Source: Platycnemis pennipes
Taxonomy: Eukaryota; Arthropoda; Insecta; Odonata; Platycnemididae
Direction of reading: 5' to 3'
Length of the DNA: 64,000 bases
Assembly: GCA_933228895.1 (NCBI GenBank)
Contig: OW121856.1
Location: 109,653,027 to 109,717,026 of the forward strand
Both the position numbers and the translations under genes were made by a program. This document shows positions 33,598-45,566 of the stretch, one piece after another (the first letter of the stretch is position 1; each line of letters opens with the position of its first letter). The notes under the pieces were generated by a model. It was not told where the DNA came from, made no database searches, and was given only the letters and a program-made list of their open reading frames with translations.

Positions 33598-35040
33598 CCT
33601 CTTTTCCCACGATATTTTAGTTTCTGGCGAAAATAATATTCCAGTGGATGCTGTTTTTCTCGATTTCAAAAAAAGCTTTTGACAAGAAGTCTCATAGCAA
33701 ATTAATCTTGAAATTATAATGTTATGGGCTAGACAGTAACATTCAATCATAGATAAGTGATTTTCTACACGATCGGGTACAAATGGTTGTTTTGGACGGT
33801 GTTACCTCTCCGGAAATTGAAGTCACTTCGGGTGTCCCTCAAGGTAGTGTGATAGGTCCACTCATGTTCCTTCTGAACATTAATGATATCAATAAGGTGG
33901 TAAAAAGTAAGCTTCGTCTATTTGCCGATGACGCAGTTGTGCACAGGGAAATTCTAAACCCAAATGATAAAGAGTATTAGATGATGACCTACAATCAATG
34001 AAAATTGGTGTAGGTAATACATGGCAGCTAGAATTAAATGTTAAAAAAAGTGTAACAATGAATTTTGGGGAAAAGAATAGTTTTACTCCTAGCACATGCA
34101 AAATAAGTAATAATGAAATAACAAACGTGGAATCCATTAAATATCTTGGATAATACTGACAAATGATCTTTCCTGGAATAAACACATACGTGAAATAATG
34201 GGTCAAGCTAATCGTAAACTGGGATTCATCAAAAGAGTATTGGGTATTTAAAAATTCGCTTAGTACTCCACAGGTCCACTGTAGAGTTTTCTTTTAGTAA
34301 GATGCGGGTTTCATTACTCAATAATAATAATCATAATAATCATTTCTGGGATTCATTAAGAGTACTGGGTAAATGAAATGAACATGTTCGAGAAATCAGC
34401 TACTTTTCCCTTGTAAGACTTCATTTGGAATATGCTGCCAGTGTATGGGATCCCTACGAAATCGGTATAAATAACGAACTTGAACGTGTGCAGCGAAGAT
34501 CGGCAAGATTCGTAAAGGGACGTTAAGATAACCATATTAGCGTAACCAGTCTATTAAATGAATTAAATTGGGAATCATTGTCAGATCGCATGTTAAAATT
34601 TAGACTTAATCTCTGAAATAAATTCCAAGACAATATTTTCAGTGATGATGTTAAAAATATTTTGCGAACCGCAACTTACTATGGCAGACTGGACCATAAT
34701 AACTAAATTAGAGAAATTGATTTCCGAACTGATAGATTCAAAATGTCCTTTTTCCCTCGTACAATAAGAGATTCGAATAACGGTAAATATGCCCTATGGG
34801 AGAGTAGCAATGGATAGCATTGGTAGCTGCATGTTGGTATGAGTACTTTAAGCTAACTCTACTAACAGAATTTTGCTTCGCCATTTCTATCTTTTTTAAA
34901 TAGTGAAGTTCTGACTAGTATATTAATACTATTCCTTTTAATGCATGATATGTAGTGCATGTTTGGTGAGAAATCACCCACTTGAAATCTTTGGTGAGAA
35001 ATCACCGTGGTGGCTTGCAGGGTATTATTATGTAGACGTG
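33598..35040 (+). mobile_element. Long A1 LINE from RT motif A to tail
   Basis: The left end is CTCTTTTCCCACGATATTTTAG. Motif A reads VDAVFLDFKKAF with a frameshift at the run of As near 33670. Next are VTSGVPQGSVIGPLMFLLN and an intact FADDAVVHRE (33783-33980 open), then IKYLG and SFPGINTYV regions, and after an internal insertion SLVRLHLEYAASVWDP to RTATYYGRL. The UTR and tail are present, but the hairpin is rearranged by a short duplication at 34962-35006. Frameshifts and stops make it inactive. Confidence 0.92.
34219..34371. repeat. 99-base insert between 28- and 26-base near-repeats of LINE sequence
   Basis: CTGGGATTCATCAAAAGAG and TATTGGGTA (34219-34246) recur as CTGGGATTCATTAAGAG and TACTGGGTA (34346-34371). 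Between them are 99 bases foreign to the LINE (34247-34345), ending in an (AATAAT)n-rich run. A short retroposed insert with a long target duplication is one reading. A template-switch duplication is the other. Confidence 0.65.
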
Positions 35041-36371
35041 CGGTTTCTTCGGGTATTTCTCGAGACGCAAAGGAAGCCGTCGAACTGTCCCGAGGGATTA
35101 AAGGGTCCGAATGGTGTTGAATATGACATGACTTTCAAGTTTTCTTCATTTTAGTGTCATGCGTTTAAAATATTTATGTCACCAAATTTGGAAAATCTTT
35201 CTTCGTGATTGAGTCTCATATCAGTGTATTTAAAAATATTAACACGAGTTTTGCGCACATATGATGGTGCTTTTCTAATATTTAGAAAAGCACCATATTT
35301 AATTCTCTTCAATTTTCAATCATACCCGTTGTTCTCTATTTAAAAATATGTTTCGCCTGTTTTTTCATCATCAATACCTCACTATTTTAAGCAGTTGCTT
35401 TAACCAATTAACAGGGTGCAGTAATTTGATGGGGAGTTCAATCAGATTAATTTCCCTTCAATAAGACTCCATCAATACGTTGCATTTTAGTGTCCATTTG
35501 AGTGCATAATATTCCTGCAACAATCATCTCTTAATTTTTTCTGCGCACAAGAAACGGATTCTGAAATGAATTGAATGGAATATATATATGTTTTAGTGAC
35601 ATGGAGGTGGCTTGGACAGTAACAAAACCCGGAATGTAAGTTATTTTAATGAATTTTCCGGAGACTGTGAAAAACAGCACTCTCGCACAGACCACCTTAA
35701 AGGAAGAAGGATCTTTCAAGAACGTCTCACGCACAGGCAGGACTCCCGTGTCTTTGGAATCTCGTTCGAGTGCACTGAAGTGAGGTTTAGCAGATTCGCC
35801 AACTGAAATTATTGTTGAGCGGCATCTTGGCGGACTAAATTTTACTGGCATTTGAAATTAATTTCCGGATATTGCTGGATAATTTGCCGATCCTTAGAAG
35901 GTGGTGGATCGGATGATACAGTTTACGTCATGGGCGCCTTATAAATTCTGGAATGAGTCTTTTTTAATGGAGTTCTAAGGATTTCGTTTGCTCAGGAAGG
36001 GGCGCGTTCTCCTTATGCAAATCATCCCTCGCACCGATATAGAAGTGAAATATTCGCTGTTTGCATTCTCGCGTCTGTATTTGAGGTAGCCTTGATCATC
36101 ATATTTATCCCCGTAGATCAAGCTTCCCTCGCGCAAGTAAACAGGGTTCCTGCCGCCGCTCGCGATATATATTCTCCAATGCGGAGCCGCCGTCACATAT
36201 TTGTGCAACCCCTGCTCCAGTCTCCACATTGTCCTGCAAGGCGTGATTTGGCCTCGAGTCATCGATTTCAGTCGGGCGTCGTGCATCTCGTGCTCTGTTT
36301 ATTCACTGACACACAGCCAGAGGGAAGAAAAGCACGCGGGAGTTGTCGGAGGAAACACTGCTCATCACCAT
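35041..36371. other. Unassigned, includes a 33-base hairpin at 35264-35296
   Basis: ATGGTGCTTTTCTAA and its exact inverse complement are separated by TAT at 35264-35296. Bases 36100-36370 are GC-richer. No gene is supported. A 161-codon frame at 36092-36577 is a chimera that reads into LINE tails. Confidence 0.45.
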
Positions 36372-36460
36372 CTGCATCCACTCAATACCCCGCGAGCCAC
36401 CACGAGGGTGTGTGGCAGGGGGTGAAGATCACTTATCGTGCACTACTGACATGCACAAAT
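36372..36460 (-). repeat. A2 LINE tail-only fragment
   Basis: Antisense CATCCACTCAATACCCCG, GCCACCACGAGGGTGTGTGG and GTGAAGATCAC, ending near ACTGACATGCACAAATAAG. It is joined within 30 bases to a plus-strand A1 copy, 5' ends together. Confidence 0.8.
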
Positions 36461-36488
36461 AAGAGCTGCAATGTTTCTACTACATGTA

Positions 36489-36906
36489 AACTAAGATTCC
36501 AAGATAATATTTTAAGTGATGACGCTAAAAATATTTTACGAACCTATGGTAGACTGGACCATAATTACAAAATTTGAGAAATTGATTGCCGAACTGACAG
36601 ATTCAAAATGTCCTTTTTTTCTCGTACAATTAGGAATATGAGTAGCGGTAAATATGTCCAATACGAGTGATTGAATCGATAGCATAGGTAGTTGCATGTT
36701 GGTGTAAGGACTTGAAGGTAACCCAACTAACAGCACGTTATAGCATGCGTAGTTTGCTATTTTTATCTTTTTAAGTAGTGCAGTTTAGACTAATGTATTA
36801 ATACTAGTCCTTTTTAGTGCATGATATGTAGTGCATGTTTGATGAGAATTCACCCCCTGCCACACACCTTTATGGTGGCTTGCAGGGTATTATGTAGATG
36901 TAGATG
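36489..36906 (+). mobile_element. A1 LINE 3' end
   Basis: Begins in KFQDNILSDDAKNIL, keeps CRTDRFKMSFFSRTI in nucleotide form, then has the complete A1 UTR and tail CCTTTATGGTGGCTTGCAGG with TAGATGTAGATG. A small deletion lies near 36541 (the TPTYYG codons are partly missing). Confidence 0.9.
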
Positions 36907-38648
36907 CAAACTACCACCATCCACACCGCGTGCTGGAATTTGGAGTGAGATTGAAGTCCATTTCTTCCGATTAACGACCGCTTCGCAATCATGACGCTAG
37001 GTTATAAGGTAGGGGGCGTGGGTATAAATTCGAGCTTCTGAAACCTCTGTATAGGTGGCGGGTACATCGGGATATATATGGGCGGTCTCTGGCACCGGAA
37101 CGTGGAAAGGACGAACGTCTCGTAATTTCGGATCTGGAAGCACTCAATATATGGTGGAGACACGGCGGATGAAACCGGGGTGTGAGTGTGGGAATTCAGT
37201 TGAGTCACTGGACTGGAGGACCACTTGGGTGACCACTGGTCTACGACGCAAATTAAGGCGATCGTTCAATTGAAAGAAGTTCAGCATTTTAAAGACGAAA
37301 AGGGGCTGATTGGTAGAATCACACTTGGAGGCTCATCTCGGAGGGTGTTTTTCACCCCTTGCGCAAGTATTGAGAGTATTGGAAAACTAGTTGAGGGTAC
37401 CCGTTGAAATTCAACTGGAGGAAGAAATATTATGAATGCAGACGGTGTTAAGTATTCTTGAAATTTTCCAAGGGACGGAGCCGATTTTATGCTCACAGCT
37501 GTCGCTGGCTCTAATTCTACGTTGGAATTCTAAATCTAATTTATGGCAATGTTAACTAATGCCAGAAATTGAAACCAAGCCTTAAAAAAATCGGGAAAAG
37601 TTTTCCGGGATTTTCAGGCTGCGGGAAACAGAAAAGGGTAAAAAAAAGTAGGAGGGAGCATATTCATAATGAAAGCCTACAGATGAAAATGAGGCCAAAA
37701 AGATTGAACAGGTTTGGTTCCCGCAACCTCGCCCCAAAAATCTCAGTTTTTACATCTTATGAAGAAGTTCGTAGCGGATTAAAGCCAAAAATTATTCACA
37801 GTGGTGTCATAAACATCCTTTATCCCTATAAGGACGGACATAAGTGAATGTAAAGATGCATTTTATTCCGTTATAAATTAATTCTAACCCTAAAATCTGG
37901 CACAAATTAAATATATACAAACTAAAAGCAAACTTCAAACTTCGTTTGCGCATTTGCACACCTTTTGCTGTTGATTTAATCCATCTTGGAGAACATGTCA
38001 TCTTAATGTTATTTCTGGCGGATGTTTTTCGCATTCTTTCCATATTCTCTGTTTTCTTTGTATTTCATTCTATCATCTTACATCTCTAAGTTTTGCCGCG
38101 TGCAGAAACCACTTGATCCGTGAGTACCGTGAGCAGTAAGCCCGAATGCATGAGCCGAATAATATGGCCAACGTTAGTACTCGATCATCAGCGATTCCAC
38201 CTACAGTACATTCTAACATAGTTTCAAAAAAAGGTAAAGTTTACTGCATCTCTCCAGAGTTGTTCAGGCACCATCGCTGTTTTCATTCGGACCGGCATTG
38301 GTCTTAGCAACCCTCGGAAAACAACCCTAAAATAGTACATTTTGACATTAAAAAAGCAAATTTTAGATAAACCTGGATCGCCAGGAACACAACAAGCGCA
38401 GCATTAAGTCTTCTTGAAGCCTTTTTCATTATCTATAGAAAATATGTGAGAAATCGATCAAGATTTAGGTATATATCTGAGCAAGAGAAAAACGAACTGA
38501 ATTCCCTTAAATTGAAAAACTTAATTTAAATAATGTAAAAACATAACATTCACCAGGAATCGAATCCGGGCATTTACAAAAATGTGGATAGTTTTCCCGA
38601 GCCGTTCAGGCTGCTAGAAACACAAAAACACAACGTCATACTAGAACG
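36907..38648. other. Unassigned, no gene supported
   Basis: Several frames of 60-98 codons lack domains. Near 38556-38575 there is GGAATCGAATCCGGGC, box B-like on the minus strand, but no box A. It may be a SINE remnant. Confidence 0.35.
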
Positions 38649-39186
38649 AATGGGGGCGTTTACTCGGAACCGCAATCGCAAATTTGTGCAAGAAATTGTT
38701 AGATGGAAACGAAAAAAGAATTTTAGAGAAAAAATTAATCTTCTTACCAAATTCATTAACTCATAAATCAAAAATTAAAATAAGCAAAAGGTAACGCCCA
38801 CCGAAAAACTGCTGTGATAACATTGACGTCATTTTCCTCCCGTCCTTGAATACTTTCAGGGGAAGGGAAGGGAGTGGAGGGGGGTTCTCGGAAGGTCTGC
38901 TCGCACATATCCTGTCGCAATCGCTCCAATTGGAAAAGCCAGCTGTGCCCCCCCCCCCCTTTGTGATATGGCGAAGTAGCTTCGCGGACTTAGTTGTGAT
39001 TGGACGAAGTCGATATACGTTAGAGGTTGCACCACGCCCACTTTTCCGAAAGGGTTAAAAACATCAGTTTTTCGCCGCTTATAACTCGAGAAATAATTGA
39101 CGGATCTAAAAACGGAAAAATACGTGTCTTTTTATTTTTCAAACTCTATCATATTCGGCAATAAAAATATGGTAAAGGACCCCATT
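38649..39186 (+). repeat. Repeat B, copy 3
   Basis: Same orientation as copy 2. It shares AATGGGGGCGTTTACTCGG with copy 1 at the left end, and has TTAGATGGAAACGAA, ATTGACGTCATTTTCC, a C-homopolymer at 38948-38959, GCGAAGTAGCTTCGCG, CACGCCCACTTTTCCG and the right end GACCCCATT. No coding capacity. Confidence 0.88.
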
Positions 39187-40392
39187 GTATCTTATATAGA
39201 CTATCTAGAGTGGAGCGGGGGTGTGCAAAGGCGGATGAACGGATAGGCGGACTAAGAAACAATGTTCGGCAAATATTATCATACTAATATATAAAAATGT
39301 ATTGGGGTCTAAACTATCTGTCTGCCGGTTCTATGTTCGTTACGCATCCCCTCAAAAACTACTGAACCGAAATACTGGTCCCTAATAAACCGTTTGGGAG
39401 GATAGATAGGAGCTAGCTTCATTGGCCACAACTATCTGTGAAGGGAGTCTCCCGTGGAGACGGAATCAAATAAGTCAGCGTCCACGAGAAGAGGTCCTCG
39501 AAACTTTCACAGAGAGCGATAGGGAGTATAGCAGGTGTACCTGCTATACGTATGACTCCCGCTGCGAACGGTGAGCGAAGCAACGCGAACAGAAAAATGA
39601 AATCAAAAAGGGTATCGTGGGAAATTCAAACTTTGGATCACAATTCGACGCATAATCATGTAACCAGCGGATAAATGAGGATCCTAAAATTGATGATGTT
39701 GCTGCTTAGCTAAACAAAATTATAGCAGAGAAGATGATAATCCAGATGTACAAAGCCATGTGCGAAATATGATCAATGGGAGAGCCTTAAAGAACGATAT
39801 CATTATTAATATTTATTATTATTAGTTTTATTTAATGTTCTGGGACATTGTGTCCCCTGAACAAACACAAAAAATAAAATAGAAGTTTATACATTTGCCT
39901 CAAGAGTTAAAATACCATACATAATTCTATTATTTTGCACAATAGCAACACAACACTAGCAAAATACTAAATTTTAATATTCCAGTCAAATGTTGAAACA
40001 GTATTTCAACAGCAACAGAAAGAGTATTTAACATAGAAACAGTTTAACAGAAACAGTAGGGACAAATTTCAGTACGATTATTCATGTGCATTTAGGTTAA
40101 AAATGCGGTTAAAACATTTGTTTTTAAAGGTGTGCACATTACTGCAGGTTTTTAATTCATTTGGAAAATGAGTTCCACATGTGGGTGTATGTAACAACGA
40201 AGGCATGGTGGTACATTGCAGTTCTGTGAGCAGGTAAGTACAGGTAAGTATCATTATCCCTAGGAAAAACAGAAGAGGGCTGAAAACTGCGAATATCTTA
40301 AGATTTTTATGAAAATGAGTTAATCAATAGCCTGAGGATACATGACTCGAAGTTATTGGCGAGTAAATATCATCTAAACACAAATAAAAGGA
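39187..40392. other. Unassigned, with a palindrome at 39526-39549
   Basis: Bases 39285-39385 contain TACTAATATATAAAAATG and CTCAAAAACTACTGAACCG, a pattern I associate with arthropod repeats but cannot assign. The palindrome GTATAGCAGGT/ACCTGCTATAC with a GT loop lies at 39526-39549. The rest is AT-rich. Confidence 0.4.
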
Positions 40393-40990
40393 ATAGCAGA
40401 GGAGTCACTGGGTGAAGACCAATTTGGGCTCCGAAGAGAAGGTCACAGGAGAGCCAGTGTGGGCCCTCAAGCCACTTGCAGATGAGAGAATGGAGAAGGG
40501 AAAACAGACATTCGTTGCGTTGTTGGATTTAAAGATTCCATTTGACAGCGTGGATTAGAACTCAATGCTGAGAATTTTTAAGTAAATTGGAGTGCCATAG
40601 AAGGACAGAAGAATTATCCACAGTTTGGGCAAAAACCAGGTGGCTGAGATCAAAGAAGGCTTCAGCAGAGAAGAAGCAAGAACAAATCAAAGGGTGGGAC
40701 AATGTTTTGCAATGTCTTCCGCACTACTCAAGGTATACCTCGAGAAAGTCAATAATAGGGGTATGGCAAAATCAGAAAAAATACTAGAAAACATTAAAAG
40801 CACCAGATATCACCGAAATATCAATAAAAACAAAATAAAGGTAATGTTATGCAGCAAGAGATAAGGGCCTAGACCAACGCTAAACTAGGAATACAAATGC
40901 ATTAGGACTGGTACTGAATCTTATTATTATTTATACTGGGATAGGACATAAGAGTAGGAATTTACATAAGGAAACCGAAAGGATTTTTAA
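40393..40990 (+). mobile_element. RTE-like LINE (family R), degraded N-terminal RT part
   Basis: In mixed frames it reads EDQFGLRREGHRRASV, GKQTFVALLDLKI (motif A, normally followed by AFDSVD), GVP-KDRRIIHSL, KNQVAEIKEGFSREEARTNQ and LINKNKIKVMLCSKR. Its first third covers RT upstream of what is kept at 20818, and YLEKVNN matches YIERAIN. The catalytic FADD region and the C-terminus are lost. Confidence 0.8.
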
Positions 40991-42985
40991 ATGAAAATTT
41001 TCAAATAAAAGAAAAGCTATATTTAAGGAATAGCGGGCAGTAGGTTTGGGTAGCAGGGTGTTAAAAGCAGAAAAGATATAATTTCAACAGTATTAGTTGC
41101 TTAAATTATGATTAATAGTAAGCTACATTATTTAATAATGTTTTAGCTCGTGCTGTTTCGCAAGGGCGAATATGATCTGCTTGTTGTAATTTATACATAT
41201 AAATTCAGCATTTAATTATAAAGTGTTTAAGGAAGAAAAGTTAGGAAATTGTAAAGATGATCATGCTGACGGCAATTAAAAAGGGGATTACCATAAATTA
41301 GGCGATATTACTCTGAGCGTCGCAAAGGTTATGGATCCGTGGGGTGAATGGGGGGAGGATTAGGCTGGCAAATTATGACGGAAGGACTTAGGAGATAGGG
41401 CGTGGCGAAATTTAAATTGAAATGATTGAACATTCATTCTGAGACTAGAAGGAGGATTCAACTGAAGAATCGGGTGAAAAAGGGTCCAGTAAAGCAGAGG
41501 AGAGTTAAGAGGGAATATAATGAAACCGAAGAGAAATCTATTAGTCATGAAATAAATGTTAATCGAATCATAATGGCAGTTGGTTGGGATGATTGCGGCA
41601 AGAATGGAGAGTTGGATAAGGGAGGCGTATCGCGTCACTGATTCATCGTGATGTAGGAGGGAACGGGACGATGATAGCCGTGACTGAGATTACTGGAGAA
41701 CGTCTGTTCTGCTGGAGGGGCGAGCGTTCGAAACAGATGTTATCCTCGCCGAGGAAAGAGGCTTTCGGGAAAAATGGGAGGGCAAGTTTATGGCCTAGTA
41801 GTAATGGGCCAGCAATTTGGGGTGATGGCTTCGTTAGCCTCAAACTGAGAAATAGTGGAAGATTAAGGAAGTGAAATTCAAGGGTTTTGGGAACGGAAGT
41901 TTAATTTTGCGCCTCTAAATCGCATGAGCCAGGAGGAGCAGATAGAACTAATAATCTCCTAAGTGGTGTTGGAATTGTGAGCAGGCAGCGGAAGAGATGA
42001 GCGAAAGCGTTTCTGCAACGCCATGCACCACATGGGAATGAATTGACAAAAATAATTTAAGGATCGGGATGATTGACATCTCAGTTGAAATCTATTCTCG
42101 GCTCTTTCTGAACTACTTGGCTGCAAATGAAAGAGTATAATGGTGGAAGCGGGACCGCGATTTCAAACCGAAATTCATTCCGCGGAATGGAAAAACAAAT
42201 GAGATTTTCGTGGCGCCGGCGTCTAATTCTCTTGAGCCGTTGTACGGGGAACAGGAGGAATCAATCCACTTCATCGTTCATACAGTGCCCCTTAAATTGC
42301 AAAAAAACATCTCCACGAAATGAGTATAACCCAATTTTTCTCTTTCGGTTAGTTATTGATAACCGCAGTACAATTTCTTATGGCATTTAAATTACCGATG
42401 TATATTAAAAACAGTTTTGACTCACGGGTAAACTAAATCAGTCTTCGGAGAATCGGTTGGTTGAAATAAGAAGTGAGGATATACATCATGAACCAAAACC
42501 ACTCAAGATAAAGGTCGATTATTAAAACGTTAAAAACTAATCTTCATTTCCTGTGACACATAAATTCATTCAGAATTCACGTAGTATGTTCAGGAAAAGC
42601 AGTTCTGTCCACAGATCAAGAAAAAATTTCCCTTCCAAACCCACCGAAAAAGAGCAACTCTCGCCAGAATAAAGCCTATGAAACCACTCCATTTGCAGAT
42701 CCACCGTCGGATTAGGAAGAGTCCGTTTATCAGAACTATTGGATAAAGGCCTCGGGAGAAACGTGAAAGGACATTACCGACGACGAAGGGTCTATCCATC
42801 CAGGCGGGTAATCCACGCCACAAATGTCACGGTCGCTTTAATTTTCCCAGTTTCCTCGGTACCTAACTCATTAAATACGCGGATGGATTGAATATCAAGC
42901 AAGTAAATAATATCATGCCATTTCAGAATTAGGTACCTACCAATATTCCAATCACTTCACAAGAATTTAAAAACTTCAGCGATTT
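40991..42985. other. Unassigned, no gene supported
   Basis: Frames of up to 92 codons have no domains. The region is AT-rich. Confidence 0.4.
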
Positions 42986-43650
42986 ACTATCATCATCATT
43001 GGTCAACAATCCTAGGATTGGTTTGACGCAGCTTTCCACTCGATTCTCCTTCGGCCAAACTTTTCATTGCCACTTAATTCTTCTCTTTTCAATCCTTCAC
43101 GACCTGTTCCATGTATCTCATACGAGGCCTGCCTTTTCCAATCTTCCCGTTCACTTTTTCCTCGACGATAGTCTTCATCAGGCCATCGTGTCTCAAGATG
43201 TGGCCGATTAAGTTTTCCCTTCTTCTTTTTACAGTTGTCAGCAGACTTCTCTTCTCTCCTACTCTTCTTAGCACTTCCTCGTTACTTACTCGGTCGATCC
43301 ATTTAATCTTCAGCATTCTTCTGTAGCACCACATTTCAAATGCTTCTACCCTTTTCTTCTCCGCTGCTGTCATCGTCTAAGCCTCACTGCCGTAAAGAAA
43401 AATGCCCCAGGTGTATGTTCTCATGAACTGTTTCCTTACTTCTATGCTTGTATTCCCTGCTGTAAGTAGAATTTTCTTTTGATAGAATGCCCTCTTTGCC
43501 TGGGCTATTCTACTTACTATTTCTTTCTTGCTTCGTCCATCGTTGGTTACTCTGCTTCCTAGATAACAGATCTCTTTAACCTCTTCAAGTTTTTGTTTTC
43601 CTAGTTTGACATTGGTTTTTGCCTCTTCTTTCTTGCTGCAGCGATTTACT
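42986..43650 (-). mobile_element. RTE-like LINE (family R), C-terminal part
   Basis: On the minus strand: KTNVKLGKQKLEEVKEICYL, SRVTNDGRSKKEIVSRIAQ, AFYQKK, then a stop in place of ...EACT, then an open frame 43089-43373. That frame reads KRVEAFEMWCYRRMLKIKWI, EEVLRRVGEKRSLLTTVKRR and ENLIGHILRHDGLMKTIVEE. It ends with an early stop in QVVKD, then AAACCAATCCTAGGATTGTT and the (CAT)n antisense tail at 42990-43000. This is the best preserved C-terminus of the family. Confidence 0.9.
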
Positions 43651-43731
43651 AAAGCAAATTAATTTACAGTCGTTGCTTTACGAGTTCTAAGTCATAGTAA
43701 CTGGAACTTTAAAGCTGTTACCGTTATATCC

Positions 43732-43805
43732 GCATCTATTGACTACCCTGCAAGCCACCCCAAGGGTGTGTGGCAGGGGATGAGTTACCACCAAACATGC
43801 GATGA
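43732..43805 (-). repeat. Family A tail-only fragment
   Basis: Antisense CATCTATTGACTACCCTGC, AAGCCACCCCAAGGGTGTG and ACCAAACATGCGATG. About 75 bases. Confidence 0.75.
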
Positions 43806-45157
43806 GTACAAAAACGAAAGTTTACTTATCCTCTTACCATACTAAAGAGAGACTTCAATTAACATCATGCGGGACACAAATCACCAGTTATGCCTTTCCG
43901 AAAGCATTCCGAAGTGAAAGGCCCTTGGAGAGGAATTCACGTGCGTTGGAGTTGTAGCAGGGTAAGTAGATTAGGTGAGACGGAGGCAAGTGCCACTTTA
44001 AAACCCATACTAACCATTGGTTCCGTGATTCAATATAAAGCGTCTCATTACTACAATTATTCTACATAATATCAGTACAATGGCAGCTGAAATGTAAATC
44101 CAGTTAGAAAGGAAGCCCGGGTTTCAAGTGATTAGTAGTTCACGAAAATGCTCGTGCAATATCAAAATCCTTCGAAAAGAAAACACGGAGAGATCCTTAG
44201 ATCCTTAATGCAATGGAATGGTAAAGCAATGCCGACGCCTAAGAAAAAGAACATGTTAGTGACCTTAGGAATCAAAAAGGGTAACATGCTGACATCAAGT
44301 GCCCGAGCCACAGGAAATAAAAGTGACAACAATTTAAAGGAAGATTCGGGGGTGGTGGATACTTAACTGCATGCTTGACGGTAACTTAACGATTTTGACC
44401 GCACTGAGAACCAGACGTGAAGGTGACGTAATGAGTCAAAGAGCATGTCGTTAACATGGCGCAAACACTTCGCTTACTAAAAGGCACTTACCGCAGGGAG
44501 GAAGTGCAGGCAGTTTTGGCAAAAGGGATGTTGCTGGACGCAGTGTCACGGTGCTAATGTGATACACCCATTCTCTCAAGAGAATACCAACATTTACAAA
44601 AATAGCAGATTTTCTATGAGTATTATATGTTTTTGAAGATGTTATTTAAGCGGAACATAATTATTGTCCATGCCAAATTTTGTTAAAGTACCTATCTCCT
44701 ATCACTAAGGCTATAAATTAAAACAATTTATATTGAAAACACAGTTAAGGGCAATCAAATACACTACCATGGATATTAAATTTAAACATCTCTTATTTTC
44801 ACCTATTTATGTAAAACATCATTATTTAGGTATGCTAGTGCATTAATTTTGTATTTTTTGATTTATTCAGTCAAAATATTTTATTATAACAGAATAAGCT
44901 TTAATGATTCAAATATACAGTTTCTTATCACTTTTATTTCTCCTTCGAGTTTTGAGCATCGAGATCAATTACTTAGGCATTAGAAAAATTAAGGAACATT
45001 TATTTTCTTTCGTAAATACGTTTGGTATTGGATTATTTACTTTAAAATCTGTATTTTTTTAAAGGTTTCTTTCGTTATTTCTGAAAAATAAAAATAAATA
45101 AATAAATGCCTCGTTACTGATTAATACGGTTAGTATTAGAATTTTGGTGACATCTTT
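43806..45157. other. Unassigned AT-rich stretch
   Basis: No supported gene. A 72-codon frame at 44148-44366 has no domain. Confidence 0.4.
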
Positions 45158-45566
45158 ATGTACGAGAATGGTTCAAAAAGTTCGCAGCCTGGCCAAGGAC
45201 GCCCAAACATTTTGCAAAAATTTTTATTTATTTTTCAACCTAGTCTCCTTGCAAATCAAAAAGCTTAAACTAACGACTTTCAAACATTTTAACACCTTTG
45301 TTATAACATTATTGATCCATCTCTGTCAAATAAACGTTTGCCTTTGGTTTTAGTTCATTATTTGACATAAATATTCGTCCAGCAAGCCATTTATTAGGAT
45401 TTTGGGAGAGGAAGGGAAGATTGGGAGCTAAAACCAGTGAATAGAGTGCACGTGGAAGCAGTTTGAAGTGAAGTTCACTGAGTTTCACGACAACAGCGCC
45501 AATTGCGTGTGCGGGCGCGCTGTCGTTGTGGAAGAGAACTTTCTTTATGGGTTGATGTAGAAGCAA
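45158..45566 (-). pseudogene. mariner transposase relic (C-terminal part)
   Basis: A 85-codon minus-strand frame (45309-45566) reads QPIKKVLFHNDSAPAHAIGA, then ELHFKLLPRALYSL and NKWLAGRIFMSNNE. This is the region around the second and third catalytic acids of a mariner DD34D transposase. The second Asp is present in HNDSAPAH. The third, expected in YSPDLAPSD, reads YSLVLAPNL and is lost. The rest of the C-terminus follows in shifted frames to the 3' inverted end (GCGAACTTTTTGAACCATTC) near 45160. The 5' part is missing. Confidence 0.85.

Noticed and set aside
36092..36577. 161-codon frame
   Set aside because: It runs from unassigned DNA through an antisense LINE tail into a sense LINE, so it is a chimera of unrelated pieces.
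45309..45566. Functional mariner transposase
   Set aside because: The third catalytic Asp is missing, the 5' half is absent and the C-terminus is frameshifted.
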